A model generated the notes under the pieces. That model saw nothing but the letters and a program-made list of their open reading frames with translations, was not told the DNA's origin and ran no database searches. Shown one piece after another: positions 14,567 to 21,807 of a stretch of 21,807 bases of DNA. Source of the DNA: an uncultured Oscillibacter sp. GTDB lineage: Bacteria > Bacillota > Clostridia > Oscillospirales > Oscillospiraceae. Each line of letters begins with the position of its first letter. The stretch's first letter is position 1. The stretch is taken from assembly GCA_900542115.1 (NCBI GenBank), contig UQMC01000020.1:1-21807 (forward strand). Reading direction: 5' to 3'. The translations under genes and the position numbers were made by a program.

Positions 14567-15295
14567 TTATTTCCGGCAGCGGGCCTTTAGCTGCTCTGCC
14601 GTGATGGCCCAGCCCTGCGTCATGTAATTGTCCACCGGCACCTCCGGGCAGCTTTCGCCCCGATGCTTATAAATGGTCTGCACCATGATCCGCAGCAGCG
14701 CCGGATTCTTCACTAAAATAGGGCCGGTGAGCTGACTTGTGAACACGCTGCCGCTGTGATAGCCCTCCGGGCCGCAGGGGCCCTCGTTGCCGCAGCCCAG
14801 CTCCATATCCGTCAGCAGAGGTGTCTTGACACCTGTCAAGACACTACAGCGATTCACAAAGCCCACTACGGCGTCTTCAAAAAGCGCGGTATGGCCGTAG
14901 ACATCCTCCACAAAGCGCTTCTTCCCCTGCACGGCGGTAAAATCCGCAAGACCGATACCGGCGTATACCTTACCGGCGTCATCGGTAATGGACGCACCCA
15001 AAAGCTCCATGGAGTTTCCGGCAAACAGCATGGCCGTGCCGTTCTCCGCCGCCGCCTTGACAGCCGCGCCGTACCGGGCAAAGTCCGCCAGTGCGGCCTT
15101 CTGCGCCCGCTCCGTACCGGCGCCCATGTAAATGAAATCGGCATCTGCGATGTCGGCGTCCTCGCCGGGGCGCACCCGCTCCACCGCAACGGTATTCCCC
15201 ATGGCCTCCAGTGTCCGCTTCAGGATAGACACATTGGCATAGCTGCCGTAAAGGCTCATGAGATCGGGATAAAAATGCAGCAGCTTCAATTCCAT
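14567..15295 (-). CDS. gatD: GatD-like glutamine amidotransferase homologue lacking catalytic Cys and His
   Basis: Homologue of GatD, the glutaminase partner of MurT that supplies ammonia to amidate lipid II D-glutamate. The 242-residue length and opening LLHFYPDLMSLYG (5-17), followed by IYMGAGTERAQ, are typical. However the nucleophile elbow, normally CGGYQ, reads FAGNSMELLG, with Ala92 where Staphylococcus aureus has Cys94. The C-terminal HGP motif reads LTGP, with Thr190 for His189. The usual FENH segment is also changed to FVNR. I read both codons directly (Ala codon at 15020-15022). It should therefore not release ammonia by the known mechanism. It follows murT by 3 bases, which implies translational coupling and a continuing partnership, and lies at the end of the mpp-mnmG-murT operon. 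Confidence 0.8.
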   Translation of the reverse strand: MELKLLHFYPDLMSLYGSYANVSILKRTLEAMGNTVAVERVRPGEDADIADADFIYMGAGTERAQKAALADFARYGAAVKAAAENGTAMLFAGNSMELLGASITDDAGKVYAGIGLADFTAVQGKKRFVEDVYGHTALFEDAVVGFVNRCSVLTGVKTPLLTDMELGCGNEGPCGPEGYHSGSVFTSQLTGPILVKNPALLRIMVQTIYKHRGESCPEVPVDNYMTQGWAITAEQLKARCRK

Positions 15296-15298
15296 GAC

Positions 15299-16627
15299 TC
15301 AGCCCTCCTTCTCCACATCCGGCAAATTCAGCAGCTTGTCCCGGTCAGAAAAGCAGGTGACCACGTACAGATCCTCGCTGCCCTGGGCCTTGATGGCCGC
15401 CGCCGCGTCCGGGATGCCGGGAATGACCTCCCAATTTTGGACACCGGTAAAGGTGAAGCGCTCCGCCAGATCGTTGCGGTACAGGCCGGAGATGATGACC
15501 CGCTTCACATGGGAGACGTTGAGCTGGTCAAAGTCGATGTCCCACAGCCAGCTTGTCTCGCTGGTGAAATACTTCCGGGACACGGCATCCACAATGATGA
15601 GCACCGTGCAGTCCTGATTGGTGGAGGCAATATAGCGGAGGTTCGTATCATAGGCGATGGAATTTTCATGCTTGGAGGTCAGCAGCGTGCCGTGGTGCTG
15701 GCCCAGCCGGAACGTCTGCATCCGGCCGTTTTTCAGGATATAGCTGCTGAGGGTATCCGCAATGGCGCCGCCCTCCACGCCGCACTCCCGGCAGGCGGCA
15801 TAGGCCGCCAGAATGTTATAGACATTGTAGATGCTGCGGAACGCCAGCTTCACGGTGAACCGGCCATCCAGCGTCAGCGCGCCCTCCGTCAAATTCAGCG
15901 CCGTGGCGGCGTAATCGGGCTTGGGGCGGGCGTGGCCGCACTTGGTACAGCGGTAGGCGCCGATGTGATTATAGTGCACGTAGTCATACGCCATGGGAGC
16001 ATGGCACACCGGACAGTAGGCACCGTCATGGTACACGCCGGTGGGGGCGTCCGTATCCGTGGCGCAGTGCTCCAGCCCAAACCACTTCACCTTCTCATGG
16101 CCGATGGCAAAGCAGCTGGACAGCGGATCATCCGCGTTCAAAATCAGCTCCGTATCGGGGTGGAGGGCGGGAAGAATGGCGTCAAACACGCTCTCCGGGT
16201 GGCCGTTCCGGGTGAGCTGGTCCCGGTAGAGATTGGTGATAACAAACTCCGTGGGATGGAAATACTTGAAGCTGTGGGCGGCATAGCGCTCGTCGCTTTC
16301 CAGCAGCAGCACATCGGCGTTGACCCTGCCGCCCAGCGTAGCGTGGGTCAAAATCAAGGTGGTAACGCCCTCCACCTGATTGGAGCCCTCGGCATTATAG
16401 ATGACGTTCCTGCCCTGCGCCCGCAGCACCGTGGCGATCATCTCTACAGTGGAGGTCTTGCCGTTGGAGCCGGTGACAGCGATGATGTGGGGCGGCAGCG
16501 TCACCCGTTTCAAAATATCCGGGCATATCTTCAGGGCAAACTTGCCGGGCATGGAACTGCCCTTGCCGATGAGCTTTCCCACAAAGCGGCCCAGCTTGCA
16601 GACCACAATGGCTAAAAATTTTCGCAT
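15299..16627 (-). CDS. murT: MurT-type Mur ligase (lipid II isoglutaminyl synthase synthetase subunit)
   Basis: ATP-dependent ligase of the Mur family that activates the D-Glu carboxylate of lipid II for amidation, acting at the cytoplasmic membrane with GatD. The 442-residue protein has the P-loop TGSNGKTS (52-59), GSNQVEGVTT, LLESDE (108-113) and TNLYRDQL (131-138). A four-cysteine ribbon that marks MurT is also present (Cys205, Cys208, Cys227, Cys230 in CPVC and CTKC). The C domain keeps ETSWLWD (357-363), the region said to contribute an aspartate to the GatD active site. The usual KNPAG-type loop is replaced by KHENSIAYD (319-327), so this is a divergent member. AAGGAG lies 4 bases from the ATG; it follows mnmG by 13 bases. 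Confidence 0.9.
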   Translation of the reverse strand: MRKFLAIVVCKLGRFVGKLIGKGSSMPGKFALKICPDILKRVTLPPHIIAVTGSNGKTSTVEMIATVLRAQGRNVIYNAEGSNQVEGVTTLILTHATLGGRVNADVLLLESDERYAAHSFKYFHPTEFVITNLYRDQLTRNGHPESVFDAILPALHPDTELILNADDPLSSCFAIGHEKVKWFGLEHCATDTDAPTGVYHDGAYCPVCHAPMAYDYVHYNHIGAYRCTKCGHARPKPDYAATALNLTEGALTLDGRFTVKLAFRSIYNVYNILAAYAACRECGVEGGAIADTLSSYILKNGRMQTFRLGQHHGTLLTSKHENSIAYDTNLRYIASTNQDCTVLIIVDAVSRKYFTSETSWLWDIDFDQLNVSHVKRVIISGLYRNDLAERFTFTGVQNWEVIPGIPDAAAAIKAQGSEDLYVVTCFSDRDKLLNLPDVEKEG

Positions 16628-16640
16628 GGTTCTCCTTCTT

Positions 16641-18512
16641 TCAGTGGTTATTTTCCAACCAGATCATCAGCGCCGTTACATCGGCAGGGCTGACGCCGGA
16701 AATACGGGACGCCTGTCCCAAATCCATAGGCCGTACGGCAGAGAGCTTTTCCCGCGCCTCCAGCCGGAGACCCTGAATGGAATTGTAATCCATGTCCGGA
16801 GGGAGCTTATGCCCCTCCACCCGCTTGAACTCCGCCACCTGCTGAAGCTGGCGCTTGATATAGCCCTCATACTTCACGGAAATTTCAATTTCCTCCGCAA
16901 CATCGGCGGGCAGCGGCGGGCGGTCCGGGTCAAAGGGGGCCAGCTCCGCATAATGGAGCTGAGGCCGCTTCAAAAGAGCCAGCAGCGAGCAGCCATCCGG
17001 CGCGTCGGCGGTACCGTGGGCCGTGAGGAACTCCGTCAGCGCCGGGGAGGGGGCCACGCCGGTATGCTCCAGCCGCTTGATCTCCCGCTCCACGGCAGCG
17101 TACTTTTCCTCCACCGCCCGGAGCCGTTCCTCCGGCACAAGGCCGATGTCATAGCCCCGCTTCGTCAGCCGGAGGTCGGCATTGTCCTGCCGCAGCACCA
17201 GCCGGTACTCGCTGCGGGAGGTCATGATGCGGTAGGGCTCGTTGGTGCCCTTGGTCACAAGGTCGTCAATGAGGGTACCGATGTAGCTCTCCGCCCGAGA
17301 GAGGATAAAGGGGCTCTCCCCCTTCAGCTTCCGGGCAGCGTTGACACCGGCCACAAAGCCCTGCACGGCAGCCTCCTCATACCCGGAGGAGCCGTTGAAC
17401 TGCCCCGCGCCGTATAGCCCGGGAACCTGTTTCGTTTCCAGCGTAGGCAGCAGCGCCAGCGGGTCAATGCAGTCATACTCAATGGCGTAGGCCGGACGGG
17501 TCATCACCGCGTGGCGCAGGCCCGGAACGCTGTGAAGCATCTGCACCTGCACCTCCTCCGGCATGGAGGAGGAAAAGCCCTGTATATACAGCTCCTCGGT
17601 ATTCAGTCCCATAGGCTCCACAAAAAGCTGGTGGCGGAGCTTATCCGGAAAACGGACGATCTTCGTTTCAAAGCTGGGACAGTACCGGGGGCCGATGCCC
17701 TCGATCAACCCGGAGTACATGGGAGCGCGGGAGAGGTTTTCCTGCACGATGCGCTTCGTTTCCTCCGTAGTCCATGTCAGCCAGCACACCGCCCGGTTGT
17801 GGGGCGGCGATTCCGTGGAATAGGAAAACGGCACCGGGCGCTCGTCCCCCGGCTGAACCTCCATTTCGTCAAAGTCTACTGTCCGGGCGTTGACCCGGGG
17901 CGGCGTACCGGTCTTGAACCGCCGCAGAGGCAGCCCCAGCTTCAAAAGGGAGTCCGTCAGCGGCCCGGCAGCGTGCATTCCGTCCGGGCCGGAGTCCTCC
18001 ACGCAGTCGCCGATGATGGTGCGGCCCTTCAGATACGTGCCCGTGGCCAGAACCACAGCCCGCGCCCCGTACACCGCGCCGGTGGAGAGCGCAACGGCGC
18101 TGACCGCGCCGTGCTCTGTCCGCACCTCTGTCACCTGTCCCTGCCGCACGGTCAGATGGTCCTGCAGCTCCAGCGTGTGCTTCATCCGCTCCTGATACTT
18201 CCGGCGGTCCGCCTGCGCCCGGAGAGACCAGACAGCGGGCCCCTTCCGCAGATTCAAAAGGCGGTACTGAATGCAGCACTCGTCCGCCGCTCTGGCCATT
18301 TCGCCCCCCAGCGCGTCCAGTTCCCGGACAAGGTGGCCCTTGCCGGTGCCGCCGATGGCGGGATTGCAGGGCATATTGCCCACAGCGTCCAGATTGATGG
18401 TAAAAACGATGGTCTCAAGGCCAAGGCGGGCGGCGGCCAGCGCCGCCTCGATGCCGGCGTGGCCCGCGCCGATGACAGCGATATCAAATTGTCCGGCAAA
18501 AAAGGTATCCAT
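16641..18512 (-). CDS. mnmG: tRNA uridine-34 5-carboxymethylaminomethyl modification enzyme
   Basis: FAD- and NADH-dependent enzyme that, with MnmE, installs the cmnm5 group on the wobble uridine of several tRNAs. The 623-residue length is typical. Signatures are the Rossmann FAD motif GAGHAG (15-20), [17 protein letters not shown] (49-65), [25 protein letters not shown] with its conserved cysteine, [13 protein letters not shown] and [18 protein letters not shown], followed by the helical C domain. It usually neighbours mnmE and rsmG near the origin in Firmicutes, which are not in the window. Its AAGGA site lies within the last codons and stop region of the metallophosphoesterase gene 4 bases upstream, so the two are tightly coupled. 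Confidence 0.97.
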   Translation of the reverse strand: MDTFFAGQFDIAVIGAGHAGIEAALAAARLGLETIVFTINLDAVGNMPCNPAIGGTGKGHLVRELDALGGEMARAADECCIQYRLLNLRKGPAVWSLRAQADRRKYQERMKHTLELQDHLTVRQGQVTEVRTEHGAVSAVALSTGAVYGARAVVLATGTYLKGRTIIGDCVEDSGPDGMHAAGPLTDSLLKLGLPLRRFKTGTPPRVNARTVDFDEMEVQPGDERPVPFSYSTESPPHNRAVCWLTWTTEETKRIVQENLSRAPMYSGLIEGIGPRYCPSFETKIVRFPDKLRHQLFVEPMGLNTEELYIQGFSSSMPEEVQVQMLHSVPGLRHAVMTRPAYAIEYDCIDPLALLPTLETKQVPGLYGAGQFNGSSGYEEAAVQGFVAGVNAARKLKGESPFILSRAESYIGTLIDDLVTKGTNEPYRIMTSRSEYRLVLRQDNADLRLTKRGYDIGLVPEERLRAVEEKYAAVEREIKRLEHTGVAPSPALTEFLTAHGTADAPDGCSLLALLKRPQLHYAELAPFDPDRPPLPADVAEEIEISVKYEGYIKRQLQQVAEFKRVEGHKLPPDMDYNSIQGLRLEAREKLSAVRPMDLGQASRISGVSPADVTALMIWLENNH

Positions 18513-18516
18513 AGCT

Positions 18517-19395
18517 CTATCCTTTTTTCAGGGTAATGACCGCAAGCTGCGGCCGGTTAAACAGGCGAAGCGCCCATTTGGGAGAATTGCCGAGTCCCCG
18601 GGAGACAAACACCTCCGCGCCCGCGCAGTCCTCGTCCGTACAGTGGTAAAAGCCGCTGGTGAAGGAGGGGAACCAGTTCAGGTTCGTGTCCAGCAGCCCG
18701 TCCGTAAAGGGCAGGCGCCAGATGCCGCCGTGGGCGTGGCCGCTGAAGGTCAGGTCCGCGCCCAAGCGGCAGTAGCGGCCGTTAAAAAGATTATTCCGAT
18801 GGGCCAGCAGCAGCCAGAAGGGGTCGGCGTATTGCGTATACAGCCGCTGCGCCAGCTCCGCGGGCGTCAGTTGGTCGGCATAGCCGTTGGGGTCATCGAT
18901 TCCGGCAATGAAAATCGTCTGCCCGTCTTGCTCCAGCGGCACAAATTCGTTGGAGAGCACCGTAACGCCGCTCTCCGACAGCGCAGTCTTTACCGCCTCG
19001 GCTACGGCATTGCCCTGCGCCCACTCATGGTTTCCGGTGACAAAATAGGTGGGTGCGATAGCGCTGAGGGCCGCGCCGACGGTCCGGGCATAAGAAACAG
19101 GCTCCTCCGCATACTCGTCAACAAGGTCGCCGGTAAGAAAAATCAAATCCGGGGCGGCCCGCTCCACAGCAGCGTACAGCCGGGTGTTGTCCGCGCCGAA
19201 CTCCTTGCAGTGAAGGTCGCTGAGCTGTGCGATTCGCAGACCGTCAAAGGCGGCGGGCAATGCATCGGAGGTATAAACGGCGTTGTCCGTTTCGATAGAG
19301 GCGTTGCCCCAGAGGACGTACAGAATAGCTGCCAGCAGCACAAGGCACAGTCTGCGGAATATGCGGCGTCTTCGTGCTCTGCTGCGGCCTGCCAT
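18517..19395 (-). CDS. Membrane-anchored calcineurin-like metallophosphoesterase
   Basis: A 292-residue hydrolase of the YkuE-type metallophosphoesterase group; the natural substrate is not known from sequence. A basic N terminus ([12 protein letters not shown]) precedes one membrane segment (about 16-30), placing the enzyme on the outer face if the orientation follows the positive-inside rule. The two-metal site is complete: DLH (60-62), GDLVD (89-93), GNHEW (121-125), AHR (198-200) and GHAHGG (219-224). The expected Pro-Glu after AHR is replaced by Asn-Asn. GGAGGG lies 6 bases before the ATG. First gene of the unit mpp-mnmG-murT-gatD-like, with its own promoter at 19452. Confidence 0.88.
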   Translation of the reverse strand: MAGRSRARRRRIFRRLCLVLLAAILYVLWGNASIETDNAVYTSDALPAAFDGLRIAQLSDLHCKEFGADNTRLYAAVERAAPDLIFLTGDLVDEYAEEPVSYARTVGAALSAIAPTYFVTGNHEWAQGNAVAEAVKTALSESGVTVLSNEFVPLEQDGQTIFIAGIDDPNGYADQLTPAELAQRLYTQYADPFWLLLAHRNNLFNGRYCRLGADLTFSGHAHGGIWRLPFTDGLLDTNLNWFPSFTSGFYHCTDEDCAGAEVFVSRGLGNSPKWALRLFNRPQLAVITLKKG

Positions 19396-19451
19396 GTGCG
19401 TCCCTCCCCCATTTTCAGGCGATCAAGCCGCCCTGCCAATCACGGTCATAT

Positions 19452-19460
19452 AGTATACCA
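19452..19460 (-). promoter_or_regulatory. Extended -10 promoter of the metallophosphoesterase operon
   Basis: On the minus strand TATACT (19452-19457) is preceded by TGG. No convincing -35 lies upstream. It would drive the four-gene unit. Confidence 0.5.
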
Positions 19461-19528
19461 CACTTCTGCTCTCTGCGCGAGAAAATTTTTATAAAATAGG
19501 GGGGTATTTTTCATAAAAGCTCAGGCGC

Positions 19529-19556
19529 TTGCAAATAACACGGTTTTGTGTATACT
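19529..19556 (+). promoter_or_regulatory. Promoter of tatD
   Basis: TTGCAA (19529-19534) and TATACT (19551-19556) are 16 bases apart, giving a leader of about 28 bases before the tatD start. Confidence 0.55.
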
Positions 19557-19590
19557 ATCGTATTTAGTGATAAAAAACGTGAGGTGCGCC

Positions 19591-20358
19591 ATGCCGATTT
19601 TCGATACCCATGCTCATTATGACGATTCCCGCTTTGACGCCGACCGGGATGCCCTGCTCTCCGCACTGCCGGACGCCGGTGTAGGCCTTGTGCTGGACCC
19701 CGGCTGTGATATTCCCTCGTCCCAAGCGGCAGCGGCGCTATCGGAGCGATACAGCCATGTTTACGCCGCCGCCGGAATCCACCCGGAGGAATGCGGCGGC
19801 TTTCATGAAGGTGAGCTGGACACGCTGCGGGAGCTCCTATCGCGGCCCAAGGTGGTGGCCGTGGGCGAGATCGGCCTCGACTACTACTGGGAGGAAAATC
19901 CGCCTCGGGAGCTTCAAAAAACAGTGTTCCGCAAGCAGCTTGCGCTGGCGGAGGAGCTAAGGCTGCCGGTCATCATCCATGACCGGGAGGCCCACGGAGA
20001 CACCATGGACATCATCCGGGAGTTCCCCGCCGTGACCGGTGTGTTCCACTGCTTTTCCGGCTCCCCGGAAATGGCGGCGGAGCTGCTGAAGCGTGGCTGG
20101 TACATTGGCTTTGACGGGCCTGTGACCTATAAAAACGCCCGCCGCGCACCGGAGGTGGCGGCTATCACACCGCCGGAGCGGATGCTGGTAGAAACCGACT
20201 CCCCCTATATGGCGCCGGTGCCGGTGCGCGGCAAGCGGAATGACAGTCGGAACCTAAGCTACGTGCTGGAAACGCTGGCGGCGTGGAAGGGCATGACGCC
20301 GGAGGCGCTGACCGCTATCACTTGGGAAAACGGCCGGCGGCTGTTCCGTATTCCGTAA
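19591..20358 (+). CDS. tatD: TatD-family metal-dependent DNase
   Basis: TIM-barrel metal hydrolase with reported 3'-5' exonuclease activity, of 255 residues (normal for the family). Metal ligands are visible in FDTHAHYDD (4-12), EIGLDYYWE, VIIHDREA, FHCFSG and ETDSPYMAP; the C terminus ends in the usual NGRRLF. The start MPIFDTHAH is set by GAGG 6 bases upstream; an in-frame ATG 15 codons earlier falls in the promoter. In Bacillus it lies by metG and ksgA near the origin; here it precedes the SRP RNA and dnaX, which in Bacillus are also close to the origin. Confidence 0.95.
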   Translation: MPIFDTHAHYDDSRFDADRDALLSALPDAGVGLVLDPGCDIPSSQAAAALSERYSHVYAAAGIHPEECGGFHEGELDTLRELLSRPKVVAVGEIGLDYYWEENPPRELQKTVFRKQLALAEELRLPVIIHDREAHGDTMDIIREFPAVTGVFHCFSGSPEMAAELLKRGWYIGFDGPVTYKNARRAPEVAAITPPERMLVETDSPYMAPVPVRGKRNDSRNLSYVLETLAAWKGMTPEALTAITWENGRRLFRIP

Positions 20359-20375
20359 AAAGTCGGTCAGGCAGC

Positions 20376-20430
20376 CCTGAACGCAGAAAAAAGAGCACTC
20401 CTACGGGAAATTTGAAATTTCCAGTTGATA
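20376..20430 (+). repeat. Intergenic repeat, copy 2
   Basis: Starts with the same CCTGAACGCAGA block seen at 7068-7079. A CTCC-CGGGAAAT block and an AAATTTCCAGTTGAT end follow. The last bases form the -35 of the SRP RNA promoter, so part of the similarity could be promoter-related. Confidence 0.35.
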
Positions 20431-20453
20431 ATTTTTACGGAATATCGTATAAT
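20425..20453 (+). promoter_or_regulatory. Promoter of the SRP RNA
   Basis: TTGATA (20425-20430) is 17 bases from a perfect TATAAT (20448-20453). Transcription should start near 20460. The quality fits an abundant stable RNA. Confidence 0.8.
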
Positions 20454-20459
20454 AGCTTT

Positions 20460-20610
20460 CGCAATTCATCCTCCGCTTGCAGACGCGGAGCCGGTCTCGC
20501 GCAATGGAGCCCCGTGAACCATGTCAGGCGGGGAACCGAGCAGCATTAAGCGGGATGTTCCATGTGCCGCGAGGACGCCGGTTCCGTGTCTGCAAACGGA
20601 GGATGCTTTT
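20460..20610 (+). ncRNA. ffs: Signal recognition particle RNA (small, 4.5S-like)
   Basis: Pairs with Ffh to form the signal recognition particle. The universal domain is readable: GTCAGG (20523-20528), a CGG/CCG stem capped by a GGAA tetraloop (20532-20535), and AGCAGC (20539-20544). The two ends pair over about 28 positions: 20467 onward (CATCCTCCG) with the run ending at 20605 (CGGAGGATG), with G-U wobbles. A short T4 follows, so the end also serves as a terminator. No Alu-domain sequence is evident, so this is the short type, not the long Bacillus scRNA. The mature ends are estimates. Location directly upstream of dnaX matches the Bacillus scr-dnaX order. Confidence 0.88.
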
Positions 20611-20659
20611 ATGCGGTCATGCCGCATGATGGCAGACTGTTTTTCAGGAGGTGTGTTCC

Positions 20660-21756
20660 ATGTATCAGGCGCTGTACCGCAAATGGCGGCCCAAGGTGTT
20701 CTCCGACGTTATCGGACAGGAGCACATCACCGAGACGCTGAAAAAGCAGGTGGCGGAGGGCCGCACCTCCCACGCCTATCTCTTTACCGGCACCCGGGGC
20801 ACCGGCAAGACTACCTGCGCCAAAATTCTGGCCAAGGCGGTGAACTGCGAGCACCCGGTAAACGGTGACCCCTGCTGTCAGTGTCCCAGCTGTCTGGGGC
20901 TGGAAAACGGCAGCTTTCTGGACGTTTTGGAGCTGGACGCCGCCTCCAACAACGGCGTGGATCAGGTCCGCGCTCTGCGGGACGAGGCCATTTACGCCCC
21001 GGCCAACGTGAAAAAGCGGGTATACATCGTGGACGAGGTGCATATGCTCTCCACCGCCGCCTTCAACGCCCTGCTGAAGATTTTGGAGGAGCCCCCGGCC
21101 CACCTGATGTTCATTCTGGCCACCACGGAGCTGCACAAGGTCCCGGCCACCATTCTCTCCCGCTGCCAGCGGTATGCCTTCAAGCGCATCCTGCCGGCGG
21201 ACATTGCCAAGCGGCTGACATACGTGGCGGGACAGGAGCACATCGACCTGACACCGGACGGCGCGGAGCTTTTGAGCCGGTTGGCGGACGGCGCTCTGCG
21301 GGACGGACTGAGCCTTTTGGACCAGTGCGCCGCAGCGGGCGGCACGGTAGACAGCCGCGCCGTTTTGGAGGTGCTGGGCCTTGCGGGCAATTTGCAGACC
21401 GCAAAACTCATGGAGCACATTTTAAAACGCGACGCCCAAGGCGCGCTGCTGCTTTTAAATGACCTGTATGCCGGGGGCAAGGATGTCGGCGCGGTGCTGG
21501 GGGAGCTTTCCACCCTGACCCGCGACCTGCTGCTGCGACGCTCTGCCCCGGAGGGGGGCGCGGCGCTGCTCTCCGGCGGCTTTGACAGCGCCACGCTGGA
21601 CAGGCTTTCCGGAAACGTCCCCTCCAACCGGTTTTTGTATTTAGCCTCCACGCTGCAAAGAGCGCTGGCAGACCTATATTACAGCGCCGACCGGCGCACA
21701 GATGCGGAGCTGTGCCTGCTGCGGCTGTGCGATGAAAGCCTGTGCGGCGACCTTAC
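20660..21756 (+). CDS. dnaX: DNA polymerase III subunit gamma/tau (3' end missing)
   Basis: ATPase of the replication clamp loader. The first ~365 residues are present. They carry the opening MYQALYRKWRP, Walker A GTRGTGKT (44-51), a zinc module with Cys63, Cys72, Cys75 and Cys78, ELDAASNNGVDQVR, Walker B DEVHM (125-129) and ATILSRCQR (sensor region), then domain III. AGGAGG lies 8 bases before the ATG. The frame stays open to the window end, but everything after 21756 is sequencing adapter, so residues translated beyond CGDLT (a tail reading DRKSTRLNSSH...) are artefact. A small 6-bp hairpin (20611-20627) lies between the SRP RNA and this gene. yaaK and recR would be expected next. Confidence 0.96.
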
Positions 21757-21807
21757 AGATCGGAAGAGCACACGTCTGAACTCCAGTCACGGCTACATCT
21801 CGTATGC
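21757..21807 (+). other. Illumina TruSeq index adapter (contamination)
   Basis: The last 51 bases match the TruSeq index adapter from its AGATCGGAAGAGC start, through the 34-base common part (21757-21790), a six-base index GGCTAC (21791-21796, TruSeq index 11 as I recall it) and the beginning of the shared tail (21797-21807). This is not genomic sequence and should be trimmed. Confidence 0.98.

Noticed and set aside
14756..16615. A 619-codon plus-strand open frame across gatD and murT
   Set aside because: Antisense to two motif-bearing genes; its composition is rich in His, Gln, Gly and Arg and it has no domain I recognise.
1..21807. CRISPR array, tRNA, rRNA, IS element or prophage
   Set aside because: No regularly spaced repeats, cloverleaf sequences, transposase or phage motifs were seen anywhere in the window.

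Overview
The window reads as a high-GC, low-repeat chromosomal contig end from an anaerobic Firmicute. The likeliest placement is Clostridia, Oscillospiraceae-like. This is inferred from a Rex-type operator next to a butyrate/acetoacetyl-CoA-type thiolase, a MurT/GatD pair, a YfcC carrier beside arginine deiminase genes, Gram-positive ribosome binding sites (GGAGG), and an SRP RNA directly upstream of dnaX. No phage, IS, CRISPR or tRNA gene was seen. Nearly all genes are core metabolism or housekeeping.

Layout. (1) 1-6312, all minus strand: acetyl-CoA acetyltransferase with its own promoter and a perfect Rex site, a PrsA/SurA-like lipoprotein, then an arginine deiminase cluster transcribed arcA > arcB > YfcC-type carrier. 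(2) 6440-7072 plus: thiamine pyrophosphokinase, followed by a 410-base gene-poor, AT-richer gap. (3) 7483-8974 minus: prs, preceded by a degenerate GlmU-like nucleotidyltransferase remnant, echoing the glmU-prs order of other Firmicutes. (4) 9267-13914 plus: trmL, then the lower-glycolysis genes pgk, tpiA and gpmI. Between pgk and tpiA lies a relic of a second pgk 3' end and a promoter flanked by palindromes. (5) 14072-14470 plus: an AT-rich small membrane-anchored protein of unknown function. (6) 14567-19395 minus: a compact operon of metallophosphoesterase > mnmG > murT > gatD-like. (7) 19591 to the end, plus: TatD nuclease, SRP RNA and dnaX. The last 51 bases are Illumina TruSeq adapter, not genome.

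How the genes work together. The thiolase feeds reductive acyl-CoA metabolism, and its Rex site would tie expression to the NADH/NAD+ balance. ArcA and ArcB split arginine into ornithine, carbamoyl phosphate and ammonia, and the YfcC carrier plausibly moves substrate or product; no carbamate kinase is present here. Pgk, TpiA and GpmI are glycolytic steps. MurT/GatD normally amidate the D-Glu of lipid II, but here the GatD-like partner has lost both catalytic positions (Ala and Thr replace the expected Cys and His). That is the most interesting biological signal in the window. All homology calls are from motif reading by eye; no database search was run.
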